64,000 bases of DNA from Serratia marcescens. GTDB taxonomy: Bacteria > Pseudomonadota > Gammaproteobacteria > Enterobacterales > Enterobacteriaceae. This document shows, piece by piece, positions 55,104 to 64,000 of the stretch; within the stretch, counting starts at the first letter, position 1, and the number at the start of each line of letters is the position of its first letter. A model generated the notes under the pieces. That model ran no database searches, was not told the DNA's origin, and worked only from the letters and a program-made list of their open reading frames with translations. Where the stretch lies: the NCBI RefSeq assembly GCF_029846115.1, contig NZ_JARVZZ010000001.1, positions 4,650,001 to 4,714,000 of the forward strand, read 5' to 3'. Made by a program: the position numbers and the translations under genes.

Positions 55104-55717
55104 TACAGCGTATCCTTCAGTCGCTGCGGCAGCGCGCTGTCGTACTCCTCACCGTCGAAGCGCGTTTGGCTCACCGCGGCCAAAATATGGCCGGGGCTGG
55201 GCAGCGCCGAACGTTCGAGGCGGCTACCCTCTTCCCAGAGTCCCGAACGCAAGATCGCCCGGCTGCACTGAAAGAACACCGCCTCTACCCGAATGCGCAG
55301 CACCGAACGCGGCAGCTGGTTGCGGTGGGCGAAGCGCTGCAGCACCGCCGGCGCCACCACGATATCCGCCCGCCCGTTAATCCGCAGCGTTTCGCCGATG
55401 CCGGGGATCAGCAGCAGCAGCGCCACCCGGTTGTCGTGCAGGATATTGCGCAGGCTGTCGATGCGGTTATTGCCGCGCCGGTCCGGCAGCAGCAGGGTTT
55501 TCTCGTCTTCGATATGGATAAAACCGGCCGGATCGCCGCGCGGGGAGACATCCATGCCGTCCGGGCCGACCGTCGAGAGGGCGGCAAACGGCGCCGCCTC
55601 GATAAACGGGCGGTACGCCGGGTGGATATAGCTGACTTCTTTAAAAACCGAGGGCGCGGCGGGTTTGCCGTAAAGCTGTTCCAGCGTCGCGAGGTCGTTA
55701 ATGATATCACCAGACAT
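55100..55717 (-). CDS. Pyridoxamine 5'-phosphate oxidase-like flavin-binding protein
   Basis: The protein has 205 residues from the ATG at 55717 (AGGA upstream). The split-barrel FMN-binding fold is indicated by FAALSTVGPDGMDVSPRGDP at residues 44-63, LLLPDRRGNNRIDSLRNILH and ALLLLIPGIGETLRINGRAD, the pattern of the MSMEG_1061-type subfamily of PNPOx-like proteins. Such proteins bind FMN or F420/heme; the reaction is unknown. It converges on the acetyltransferase and lies 69 bases downstream of the aldo/keto reductase, possibly in the same transcript. Confidence 0.87.
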   Translation of the reverse strand: MSGDIINDLATLEQLYGKPAAPSVFKEVSYIHPAYRPFIEAAPFAALSTVGPDGMDVSPRGDPAGFIHIEDEKTLLLPDRRGNNRIDSLRNILHDNRVALLLLIPGIGETLRINGRADIVVAPAVLQRFAHRNQLPRSVLRIRVEAVFFQCSRAILRSGLWEEGSRLERSALPSPGHILAAVSQTRFDGEEYDSALPQRLKDTLY

Positions 55718-55785
55718 TGCGGGTTCCTGAATGGGCCATGTTGACCCCTTCAGCATAGAGCAAAATCGCCGCCGGGTAACATCCC

Positions 55786-56739
55786 CTACTCGGCGCTGGC
55801 GTGGTTCAGCGCCTGGATGTCGTCCGCATCCAGCGTCAGGCGGGTGGCGCTGACCAACTCATCCAGCTGCGGCAACGAGGTAGCACTGACGATCGGCGCG
55901 GTGATGCTCGGGCGCGCAATCAGCCAGGCCAGCGAGACCTGTGCCGGGGAGGTGCCGTGCTTGCCGGCCACCTGATCCAGCGCCGCCAGAATGCGGAAAC
56001 CGCGCGGGTTAAGGTAGCGTTCGACGATGCGATCGCCGCGCTGGCTTTTGCCCTCGTCCGCTTTGCTGCGGTATTTGCCGGTCAGGAAGCCGCTGGCCAG
56101 CGCGAAGAAGTTGATCACCCCGAGCCCATGGCGCTGCGCCACGCCTTCCAACTCGGCTTCATAGCCTTCACGCGCGTACAGGTTATATTCCGGCTGCAGG
56201 GTTTCGTAACGCGCCAGCCCGTTGCTTTCGCTCACCCGCAGCGCCTCTTCCAGACGGTCCGCCTGATAGTTGGAGGCGCCGATCGCCCGCACCTTGCCGG
56301 CCTTAATCAGCGCATCGAACGCCGCCAACGTCTCTTCCAACGGCGTATCGCGGTCGTCGTCGTGCGACTGATAGAGGTCGATGTAGTCGGTTTGCAGGCG
56401 GCGCAGCGAGTCCTCCACCGCCTGCTGAATATAGCGCGGCGACAGCCCCTGTTTGCCTTCGCCCATCGGTTTGCCCACCTTGGTGGCGATGATCACCTGG
56501 TCGCGCTTGCCGCTCTTCTTGAGCCATTCGCCGATGACGGTTTCCGATTCGCCGCCCCGGTTGCCCGGCACCCAGCTGGAATAGACATCGGCGGTATCGA
56601 TAAAGTTAAGTTGATTGTCCACCAGCGCATCCAGCAGGCTGAAAGAGGTCGCCTGATCCGCCGTCCAGCCGAACACGTTGCCGCCAAAGGTCAACGCCGG
56701 CACCTGAATGCCCGAACGGCCCAGTTGTTTCTTGCTCAT
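55786..56739 (-). CDS. Aldo/keto reductase
   Basis: The 317-residue protein is a TIM-barrel NADPH-dependent oxidoreductase. It starts MSKKQLGRSGIQVPALTFGG. The catalytic tetrad is visible as Asp in LNFIDTADVYSSW, Tyr in the same segment, Lys in VIIATKVGKPMGEGKQG and His in YIDLYQSHDDDRDTPLEETL. The nucleotide loop is AWLIARPSITAPIVSATSLP. The substrate is unknown; E. coli members reduce methylglyoxal and similar aldehydes. It is divergent from mdtA across 272 bases. Confidence 0.92.
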   Translation of the reverse strand: MSKKQLGRSGIQVPALTFGGNVFGWTADQATSFSLLDALVDNQLNFIDTADVYSSWVPGNRGGESETVIGEWLKKSGKRDQVIIATKVGKPMGEGKQGLSPRYIQQAVEDSLRRLQTDYIDLYQSHDDDRDTPLEETLAAFDALIKAGKVRAIGASNYQADRLEEALRVSESNGLARYETLQPEYNLYAREGYEAELEGVAQRHGLGVINFFALASGFLTGKYRSKADEGKSQRGDRIVERYLNPRGFRILAALDQVAGKHGTSPAQVSLAWLIARPSITAPIVSATSLPQLDELVSATRLTLDADDIQALNHASAE

Positions 56740-56886
56740 GACAAAGACTCCATGGGTTAAATGATTTGCCTGTTAATTATTAGCGCCAAATACAGGAAAT
56801 CGTTAAAACGTATTGGCTATAAGTCGGAATAAATCACTTATAAACATAGCACGCTCAAATCACCCACTTATTAAGACAATGCTGAC

Positions 56887-56904
56887 GGTTCCTCCATATT
56901 TCCT
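56887..56904 (+). promoter_or_regulatory. Candidate BaeR-binding site upstream of mdtA
   Basis: GGTTCCTCCATATTTCCT contains the central CTCCAT of the BaeR consensus and agrees at about 11 of 18 positions. It lies 108 bases before mdtA, which BaeR activates in E. coli. The match is weaker than the one before acrD. No gene is seen in 56740-57011. Confidence 0.35.
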
Positions 56905-57011
56905 TCATTTTTATGCCGTCTTCGCTGGCTAAACTAGTATCCTGTAAGGAGTGTCATTTTTGTGGCAATGAGTGCCCGCGCCCCTGCCTTTTGGAGAGAA
57001 TTTTCACCACC

Positions 57012-58265
57012 ATGAATGCAAAACCCCAACGTCGTTCCCTGCTGCTGCGCCTGCTGGTTGCGGCGATTGCGATCATCGTCGCCGTTCTGGCCTGGCGCCA
57101 TTTCAGCGCCGCCCAACCGACCGCCGGGACGACGCCGGGTGCGCACCAGGCCGCCGGTAAAACGGGAGCCGGCCGCGCCGCGGGCGGCAGACGCGGCGCG
57201 CCGATGTCGCCGGTGCAGGTGGCGACCGCCACCCGCCAGACGGTGCCACGCTATCTTTCCGGCTTGGGCACCGCCACCGCCGCCAATACCGTGACCGTCA
57301 CCAGCCGGGTCGATGGCCAACTGATGGCGATCCACTTTACCGAAGGCCAGCAGGTCAAAGCCGGCGATCTGCTGGCGGAAATCGATCCCCGGCCGTTCCA
57401 GGTTCAGTTGACCCAGGCTCAGGGGCAGTTGGCAAAAGATCAGGCCACGCTGGCCAACGCCCGGCGCGACCTGGCGCGCTATCAACAACTGGTGAAAACC
57501 AATCTGGTTTCCCGCCAGGAGCTGGATACGCAGGCCTCGCTGGTGCAGCAGACCGAAGGCGCGATCAAGGCCGATCAGGGCGCGGTCGACAGCGCCAAAC
57601 TGCAGATCACCTACAGCCGCATCACTGCGCCAATCGACGGCCGCGTCGGCCTGAAACTGGTCGACGTCGGCAACTATGTCACCAGCGGCAGCACCACCGG
57701 TCTGGTGGTGATCACGCAGACGCACCCGATCGACGTGGTGTTCACGCTGCCCGAAGGCAACATCGCCGATCTGCTCAAGGCGCAAAAAGCCGGGCCGGTG
57801 AGCGTCGAAGCCTGGGACCGCACCAACCAGAACAAGCTGACGACCGGTTCGCTGCTGAGCCTGGACAACCAAATTGATACCACCACCGGCACCATCAAGC
57901 TGAAAGCGCGCTTCACCAACGAAGATGACGCGCTGTTCCCCAACCAGTTCGTCAACGCGCGGCTGCAGGTGGATACCCTGCACGATGCGGTGGTGATCCC
58001 GACCGCCGCGCTGCAGATGGGCAACGAGGGCAACTTCGTCTGGACGCTCGGTGAAGACAACAAGGTCAGCAAACATCGGGTCACCGCCGGCGTGCAGGAC
58101 AGCCGGCAGGTGGTGATCAGCGCCGGCCTCAACGCCGGCGATCGGGTGGTGACCGACGGCATCGATCGCCTGACCGATGGCATGCAGGTAGAAGTGCTCG
58201 CGCCGAGCGAAGCGCCGGCGGCGGCCAACGCCAAGCGCGAACCTGACGTTCAGAGGAAGTCCTGA
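57012..58265 (+). CDS. mdtA: Multidrug efflux membrane-fusion protein MdtA
   Basis: MdtA is the periplasmic adaptor that links the MdtBC pump to TolC. From ATG 57012 it has 417 residues. A basic N-terminus and anchor helix lie at residues 12-30 ([20 protein letters not shown]). A lipoyl half-domain [20 protein letters not shown], a coiled-coil hairpin near 125-175 and [20 protein letters not shown] are followed by the beta-barrel region. The ribosome-binding site is distant (GGAGAG, 13 bases), so the start is slightly uncertain. Its stop overlaps the mdtB start (TGATG). Confidence 0.95.
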   Translation: MNAKPQRRSLLLRLLVAAIAIIVAVLAWRHFSAAQPTAGTTPGAHQAAGKTGAGRAAGGRRGAPMSPVQVATATRQTVPRYLSGLGTATAANTVTVTSRVDGQLMAIHFTEGQQVKAGDLLAEIDPRPFQVQLTQAQGQLAKDQATLANARRDLARYQQLVKTNLVSRQELDTQASLVQQTEGAIKADQGAVDSAKLQITYSRITAPIDGRVGLKLVDVGNYVTSGSTTGLVVITQTHPIDVVFTLPEGNIADLLKAQKAGPVSVEAWDRTNQNKLTTGSLLSLDNQIDTTTGTIKLKARFTNEDDALFPNQFVNARLQVDTLHDAVVIPTAALQMGNEGNFVWTLGEDNKVSKHRVTAGVQDSRQVVISAGLNAGDRVVTDGIDRLTDGMQVEVLAPSEAPAAANAKREPDVQRKS

Positions 58266-61200
58266 TGCAGGTGATGCCTCCCAACGCCGGCGGCGGTCCG
58301 TCCCGCCTGTTTATTCTGCGTCCGGTCGCCACCACGTTGCTGATGATGGCGATATTGCTGGCGGGGATTATCGGCTATCGCGCGCTGCCAGTGTCCGCCC
58401 TGCCGGAGGTGGATTACCCCACCATCCAGGTGGTGACGCTGTACCCCGGCGCCAGCCCGGACGTGGTGACCTCCGCCATTACCGCGCCGCTGGAACGCCA
58501 GTTCGGCCAGATGTCCGGCCTGAAGCAAATGGCGTCGCAAAGCTCCGGCGGCGCCTCGGTGGTCACCCTGCAGTTCCAGTTGGCGCTGCCGCTCGACGTC
58601 GCGGAGCAGGAAGTGCAGGCGGCGATTAACTCCGCCACCAACCTGCTGCCGACCGATCTGCCCTACCCGCCGATCTACAGCAAGGTTAACCCCGCCGATC
58701 CGCCGATCCTGACGCTGGCCGTGACCTCCACCGCCATGCCGATGACGCAGGTGGAAGACATGGTGGAAACCCGCGTGGCGCAAAAAATTTCTCAGGTGAC
58801 CGGCGTCGGCCTGGTGACGCTGGCCGGCGGCCAACGCCCGGCGGTGCGCGTAAAATTGAACGCCGCGGCGGTCGCCGCCTATGGCCTGAACAGTGAAAAC
58901 ATCCGCGCCGCCATCAGCAACGCCAACGTCAACTCGGCGAAAGGCAGCCTTGACGGCCCGACCCGATCGGTCACCCTGTCCGCCAACGACCAAATGAAAT
59001 CTGCCGACGACTATCGTCAGCTGATCGTCGCCTATCAGAACGGCGCGGCGATCCGCCTGCAGGATATCGCCACCATTGAACAAGGGGCGGAAAACACCCG
59101 GCTGGCGGCCTGGGCCAACAAGCAACAGGCGATCGTGCTGAACATCCAACGCCAGCCCGGCGTCAACGTCATCACCACCGCCGACAGCATCCGCGAAATG
59201 CTGCCGACGCTGATTAAAAGCCTGCCCAAGTCGGTCGACGTCAAGGTGTTGACCGATCGCACCACCACCATCCGCGCCTCGGTCAGCGACGTGCAGTTCG
59301 AGCTGCTGCTGGCGATCGCGCTGGTGGTGATGGTGATCTACGTGTTCCTGCGCAACGTGCCGGCGACCATTATCCCCAGCGTGGCGGTGCCGCTGTCGCT
59401 GGTCGGCACCTTCGCCGCCATGTACTTCCTCGGCTTCTCCATCAACAACCTGACGCTGATGGCGCTGACCATCGCCACCGGCTTCGTGGTGGACGACGCC
59501 ATCGTGGTGATCGAGAACATCTCGCGCTATATCGAGAAAGGGGAAAAACCGCTCGACGCCGCACTGAAAGGCGCCGGCGAGATCGGCTTCACCATCATCT
59601 CGCTGACCTTCTCGCTGGTGGCGGTGCTGATCCCGCTGCTGTTCATGGGCGACATCGTCGGCCGCCTGTTCCGCGAGTTCGCCGTCACGCTGGCGGTGGC
59701 GATATTGATCTCCGCCGTGGTGTCGCTGACGCTGACGCCGATGATGTGCGCACGCATGCTCAGCCACGAATCGCTGCGCAAGCAGAACCGTTTTTCCGCC
59801 GCCTCCGAACGCTTTTTCGACCGGGTGATCGCGCAATACGGCAAGTGGTTGAAAACGGTGCTTAACCATCCCTGGCTGACGCTCGGCGTGGCCGTGGGCA
59901 CCCTGGCGCTGACGGTATTGCTGTACCTGCTGATCCCGAAAGGTTTCTTCCCGGTGCAGGACAACGGCATCATTCAGGGCACGCTGGAGGCGCCGCAGAG
60001 CGTCTCGTTCAGCAATATGGCCGAGCGCCAGCAGCAGGTCGCGGCGCAGATCCTCAAAGATCCGGCGGTGGAGAGCCTGACGTCGTTCGTCGGCATCGAC
60101 GGCAGCAACGCCACGCTCAACAGCGGCCGGCTGCAGATCAACCTGAAGCCGCTGAGCGAACGCAGCGACCGCATTCCGGCGATCATCAACCGCCTGCAGC
60201 AGCAAACGGCGCAGTTCCCCGGCGTGAAGCTGTATCTGCAGCCGGTGCAGGATCTGACCATCGATACCCAAGTCAGCCGCACCCAGTACCAATTCACCCT
60301 GCAGGCGATGTCGCTGGACGATCTCAGCCTGTGGGTGCCGCAGCTGATGGATGAGCTGAAGCAAACCCCGCAGTTGGCGGACGTCACCAGCGACTGGCAG
60401 GATCAGGGGCTGGTGGCCTACGTCAACGTCGATCGCGATTCGGCCTCCCGCCTTGGCGTCACCATGAGCGACGTGGACAATGCGCTGTACAACGCGTTCG
60501 GCCAGCGCCTGATCTCCACCATCTACACTCAGGCCAACCAATACCGCGTGGTGCTGGAGCACGACGTCAGCGCGACGCCGGGGCTGGCGGCGCTCAATGA
60601 GATCCGTCTGAGCGGCAACGACGGCGCCGTGGTACCGCTGAGCGCCATCGCCAAAATCGAAGAGCGCTTCGGCCCGCTGTCGGTCAACCATCTCGATCAG
60701 TTCCCGTCAGCCACCGTTTCGTTCAACGTCGCCGACGGCTACTCGCTCGGCGAGGCGGTGGACGCGGTCACCCAGGCGGAAAAAAATCTCAACATGCCAA
60801 GGGACATCACCACCCAATTCCAGGGAGCGACCCTGGCCTTCCAGGCGGCGCTCGGCAGCACGCTGTGGCTGATTTTGGCGGCGGTGGTGGCGATGTACAT
60901 CGTGCTGGGCGTGCTGTATGAAAGCTTCATTCATCCGGTCACCATCCTCTCTACCCTGCCGACCGCCGGGGTCGGCGCGCTGCTCGCGCTCATGATGGCC
61001 GGCAGCGAGCTGGACGTGATCGCCATCATCGGCATCATCCTGCTGATCGGCATCGTGAAGAAGAACGCCATCATGATGATCGACTTCGCGCTGGCGGCAG
61101 AACGCGAACAGGGTTTATCGCCGCGCGACGCCATCTATCAGGCCTGCCTGCTGCGTTTTAGGCCGATCCTGATGACCACGCTGGCGGCCTTGCTCGGCGC

Positions 61201-61384
61201 GCTGCCGCTGATGCTGAGCACCGGCGTCGGCGCGGAGCTGCGGCATCCGCTTGGCGTCTGTATGGTCGGCGGTTTGATCATGAGCCAGATCCTGACGCTG
61301 TTCACCACGCCGGTGATCTACCTGCTGTTTGACAAACTGGCGCGCAACACGCATCGCCAGCCGGATACGCAGGAGCTGCCGTGA
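58265..61384 (+). CDS. mdtB: RND efflux pump subunit MdtB
   Basis: MdtB is one of two RND proteins that form the B2C heterotrimer exporting bile salts, novobiocin and similar compounds. The 1039-residue protein starts [20 protein letters not shown]. It has the proton-relay acidic pair in [20 protein letters not shown] (near residue 409), RND repeat motifs [18 protein letters not shown], and [20 protein letters not shown] in TM10. It overlaps mdtA by one base and mdtC by four, so the operon is translated as a coupled set. Confidence 0.96.
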   Translation: MQVMPPNAGGGPSRLFILRPVATTLLMMAILLAGIIGYRALPVSALPEVDYPTIQVVTLYPGASPDVVTSAITAPLERQFGQMSGLKQMASQSSGGASVVTLQFQLALPLDVAEQEVQAAINSATNLLPTDLPYPPIYSKVNPADPPILTLAVTSTAMPMTQVEDMVETRVAQKISQVTGVGLVTLAGGQRPAVRVKLNAAAVAAYGLNSENIRAAISNANVNSAKGSLDGPTRSVTLSANDQMKSADDYRQLIVAYQNGAAIRLQDIATIEQGAENTRLAAWANKQQAIVLNIQRQPGVNVITTADSIREMLPTLIKSLPKSVDVKVLTDRTTTIRASVSDVQFELLLAIALVVMVIYVFLRNVPATIIPSVAVPLSLVGTFAAMYFLGFSINNLTLMALTIATGFVVDDAIVVIENISRYIEKGEKPLDAALKGAGEIGFTIISLTFSLVAVLIPLLFMGDIVGRLFREFAVTLAVAILISAVVSLTLTPMMCARMLSHESLRKQNRFSAASERFFDRVIAQYGKWLKTVLNHPWLTLGVAVGTLALTVLLYLLIPKGFFPVQDNGIIQGTLEAPQSVSFSNMAERQQQVAAQILKDPAVESLTSFVGIDGSNATLNSGRLQINLKPLSERSDRIPAIINRLQQQTAQFPGVKLYLQPVQDLTIDTQVSRTQYQFTLQAMSLDDLSLWVPQLMDELKQTPQLADVTSDWQDQGLVAYVNVDRDSASRLGVTMSDVDNALYNAFGQRLISTIYTQANQYRVVLEHDVSATPGLAALNEIRLSGNDGAVVPLSAIAKIEERFGPLSVNHLDQFPSATVSFNVADGYSLGEAVDAVTQAEKNLNMPRDITTQFQGATLAFQAALGSTLWLILAAVVAMYIVLGVLYESFIHPVTILSTLPTAGVGALLALMMAGSELDVIAIIGIILLIGIVKKNAIMMIDFALAAEREQGLSPRDAIYQACLLRFRPILMTTLAALLGALPLMLSTGVGAELRHPLGVCMVGGLIMSQILTLFTTPVIYLLFDKLARNTHRQPDTQELP

Positions 61385-64000
61385 AATTCTTCGCCCTGTT
61401 CATTCACCGGCCGGTGGCCACCACCCTGCTGACGCTGGCCATCGCCATCAGCGGCGCGATCGGCTTTCGCCTGCTGCCGGTGTCGCCGCTGCCGCAGGTG
61501 GACTTTCCGGTGATTTCGATCAGCGCGTCGCTGCCGGGCGCCTCGCCGGAAACCATGGCATCCTCGGTGGCGACGCCACTGGAGCGCGCGCTGGGCCGCA
61601 TCGCCGGGGTTAACGAAATGACCTCGATGAGTTCGCTCGGCAGTACCCGGGTCATTTTGCAGTTCGATCTCGATCGCGACATCAACGGCGCCGCGCGCGA
61701 TGTGCAGGCGGCGATCAACGCCGCACAAAGCCTGCTGCCGACCGGCATGCCGAGCCGCCCCAGCTACCGCAAGGTCAACCCTTCCGACGCGCCGATCATG
61801 ATCCTGACGCTGACCTCGGACACCTACAGCCAGGGGCAGCTGTACGATTTCGCCTCCACCCAGTTGGCGCAGAAGATCAGCCAGACCGAGGGCGTCGGCG
61901 ACGTTTCCGTGGGCGGCAGCTCGCTGCCGGCGGTGCGGGTCGAGCTGAACCCTTCGGCGCTGTTCAATCAGGGCGTGTCGCTGGATACCGTACGGCAAGC
62001 CATCGCCAACGCCAACGTGCGCCGCCCGCAGGGCGCCGTGGAAAACCCGCAGCAGCGCTGGCAGATCCAGGCCAACGATGCGCTGAAAACCGCCGATGCC
62101 TACCGTCCACTGATCATTCATTACAACAACGGCTCGGCGGTGCGTTTAGCCGACGTGGCCGAGGTTAAAGACTCGGTGCAAGACGTGCGCAACGCCGGGA
62201 TGACCGACGCCAAACCGGCGATCATTCTGGCCATCAGCCGTGCGCCGGACGCCAACATCATCGAAACCGTCGATCGCATTCGCGCCGAGCTGCCCGCCCT
62301 GCAGGAAAATATCCCGGCCTCGATAAAACTCAACGTCGCGCAGGATCGTTCGCCGACCATTCGCGCGTCGCTGGCCGAGGTCGAACAGTCGCTGGCGATC
62401 GCCATCGGGTTGGTGATCCTGGTGGTGTTCATCTTCCTGCGCTCCGGGCGCGCCACGCTAATCCCGGCGGTCGCCGTGCCGGTGTCGCTGATCGGCTCGT
62501 TCGCCGCCATGTATCTGTGCGGGTTCAGCCTCAATAACCTGTCGCTGATGGCGCTGACCATCGCCACCGGCTTTGTGGTGGACGACGCCATCGTGGTGCT
62601 GGAAAACATTTCCCGCCACGTCGAGGCCGGCATGAAACCGATCAACGCCGCGCTGCTGGGCGCGCGGGAAGTCGGCTTCACCGTGCTGTCGATGAGCGTT
62701 TCGCTGGTGGCGGTGTTTATCCCACTGCTGTTGATGGAAGGCCTGCCGGGGCGCCTGTTCCGCGAGTTCGCCGTCACCCTGTCGGTATCGATCGGGCTGT
62801 CGCTCATCGTCTCGCTGACGCTCACGCCGATGATGTGCGCCTACCTGCTGCGCCACCAGCCGCCGCGTTCGCAGCGGCGGGCGCGCGGCTTCGGCAAAAT
62901 GCTGCTGGCGCTGCAGCAGGGCTACGGACGCTCGCTGAACTGGGTGCTCGGCCACTCGCGCTGGGTGCTGGCGGTGTTCCTCGCCACCCTTGCGCTCAAC
63001 GTCTGGCTGTATATCAGCATCCCGAAAACCTTCTTCCCGGAACAGGATACCGGGCGCCTGATGGGCTTTATCCAGGCCGACCAAAGCATTTCGTTCCAGG
63101 CGATGCGCGGCAAACTGGAAGACTTCATGAAAATCGTGCGCGAAGATCCGGACGTGGAAAACGTCACCGGTTTTACCGGCGGCTCGCGCACCAACAGTGG
63201 TTCGATGTTCATCTCACTGAAACCCCTGTCGGTACGCAGCGACGACGCGCAGAAAGTGATCGCCCGCCTGCGCGCTCGCCTGGCCAAAGAACCGGGTGCC
63301 AGCCTGTTTCTGATGGCGGTGCAGGATATCCGCGTCGGCGGCCGGCAGGCCAACGCCAGCTACCAATATACGCTGCTGGCGGACGATCTCGCCGCGCTGC
63401 GCGAATGGGAGCCGAAGATCCGCACCGCGCTGGCCGCATTGCCCGAGCTGGCGGACGTCAACTCGGATCAGCAGGATAAAGGCTCGGAAATGGATTTGGT
63501 CTACGATCGCGAAACCATGGCGCGCCTCGGCATTTCGGTATCCGACGCTAACAACCTGCTGAACAACGCCTTCGGCCAGCGGCAGATTTCGACCATCTAT
63601 CAACCGCTCAACCAATACAAAGTCGTGATGGAAGTGGCGCCGCCCTACACCCAGGACGTGAGCTCGCTGGACAAAATGTTCATCATCAACAACGAAGGCA
63701 AGGCGATACCGCTCTCCTACTTCGCCAGTTGGCGGCCGGCCAACGCGCCGCTGTCGGTCAACCATCAGGGGCTGTCCGCCGCCTCGACCATCTCCTTTAA
63801 CCTGCCGGACGGCGGCAGCCTGTCGGACGCCACCGCTGCGGTAGAGCGCACCATGACTCAGCTCGGCGTGCCGTCCACGGTGCGCGGCGCGTTCGCCGGC
63901 ACCGCCCAGGTGTTCCAGGACACCCTGAAGTCGCAGCTCATCCTGATCCTGGCGGCGATCGCCACGGTGTATATCGTGCTCGGCGTGCTGTATGAGAGCT
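61381..64000 (+). CDS. mdtC: RND efflux pump subunit MdtC, 3' end cut by window edge
   Basis: The visible 873 residues start at GTG 61381, which overlaps the mdtB stop (GTGA): [22 protein letters not shown], the MdtC start. The acidic pair lies in [20 protein letters not shown], and [19 protein letters not shown] corresponds to the pore-domain strand of the family. E. coli MdtC has 1025 residues, so about 150 remain beyond the edge. In MdtBC the proton is carried mainly by MdtB and the drug by MdtC. mdtD-baeSR probably follow outside the window. Confidence 0.95.
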   Translation, partial: MKFFALFIHRPVATTLLTLAIAISGAIGFRLLPVSPLPQVDFPVISISASLPGASPETMASSVATPLERALGRIAGVNEMTSMSSLGSTRVILQFDLDRDINGAARDVQAAINAAQSLLPTGMPSRPSYRKVNPSDAPIMILTLTSDTYSQGQLYDFASTQLAQKISQTEGVGDVSVGGSSLPAVRVELNPSALFNQGVSLDTVRQAIANANVRRPQGAVENPQQRWQIQANDALKTADAYRPLIIHYNNGSAVRLADVAEVKDSVQDVRNAGMTDAKPAIILAISRAPDANIIETVDRIRAELPALQENIPASIKLNVAQDRSPTIRASLAEVEQSLAIAIGLVILVVFIFLRSGRATLIPAVAVPVSLIGSFAAMYLCGFSLNNLSLMALTIATGFVVDDAIVVLENISRHVEAGMKPINAALLGAREVGFTVLSMSVSLVAVFIPLLLMEGLPGRLFREFAVTLSVSIGLSLIVSLTLTPMMCAYLLRHQPPRSQRRARGFGKMLLALQQGYGRSLNWVLGHSRWVLAVFLATLALNVWLYISIPKTFFPEQDTGRLMGFIQADQSISFQAMRGKLEDFMKIVREDPDVENVTGFTGGSRTNSGSMFISLKPLSVRSDDAQKVIARLRARLAKEPGASLFLMAVQDIRVGGRQANASYQYTLLADDLAALREWEPKIRTALAALPELADVNSDQQDKGSEMDLVYDRETMARLGISVSDANNLLNNAFGQRQISTIYQPLNQYKVVMEVAPPYTQDVSSLDKMFIINNEGKAIPLSYFASWRPANAPLSVNHQGLSAASTISFNLPDGGSLSDATAAVERTMTQLGVPSTVRGAFAGTAQVFQDTLKSQLILILAAIATVYIVLGVLYES

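Noticed and set aside
58250..60691. 813-residue open frame antisense to mdtB
   Set aside because: It is a GC-rich shadow of mdtB, full of His/Arg/Asp repeats with no domain. The plus strand encodes a complete RND pump.
1..64000. CRISPR arrays, tRNA/rRNA genes, insertion sequences, prophage
   Set aside because: No regularly spaced repeats, cloverleaf genes, transposase frames with terminal repeats or phage structural genes were seen on reading both strands.

Overview
The window is chromosomal DNA of a GC-rich member of the Enterobacterales. Gene order and protein sequence fit Serratia, most likely S. marcescens or a close relative; this is inferred from the sequence and recognised families, without a database search. 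Core genes match E. coli products closely. No rRNA, tRNA, insertion sequence, prophage or CRISPR array was seen.

Layout. Bases 1-18300 follow the E. coli acrD-ypfM-yffB-dapE-ypfN-ypfH-tmcA-ypfJ-purC-bamC-dapA-gcvR-bcp-perM order: drug efflux, lysine/diaminopimelate and cell-wall supply, purine synthesis, outer-membrane assembly, glycine-cleavage control and peroxide defence. Extra genes sit after ypfM (a TPR protein, two acetyltransferases and an AT-rich LuxR-type regulator). Bases 18300-25300 are an accessory block between perM and bepA. It holds a 31-residue membrane peptide, two candidate small RNAs in tandem, a B3/4-domain protein facing an XRE-cupin regulator, a Mop protein, a LysE exporter facing an Lrp-type regulator, and an Rrf2 regulator upstream of an NADH-dehydrogenase-like flavoprotein.

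Bases 25300-34700 return to the core: bepA-yfgD, hda, uraA-upp and purMN. Two insertions interrupt them: a two-gene toxin-antitoxin-like cassette between yfgD and hda, and a lipoprotein/YeaQ/DUF421 group between hda and uraA. The hda frame can only be read in full from a CTG start codon. Bases 34700-45900 carry speG, two unknown membrane proteins, a pstC-pstA-pstB operon without pstS behind a triple PhoB half-site, and the divergent ppk-ppx pair, so phosphate uptake and polyphosphate turnover lie side by side. yfgG and mgtE follow.

After mgtE the gene order switches to that of a different E. coli region: a dgcE-type diguanylate cyclase, an Ada-AlkA fusion, yegD, and the mdtABC efflux operon, which runs off the right edge. 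acrD at the left end and mdtABC at the right end both belong to the BaeSR envelope-stress regulon in E. coli, and both have BaeR-like sequences upstream here.
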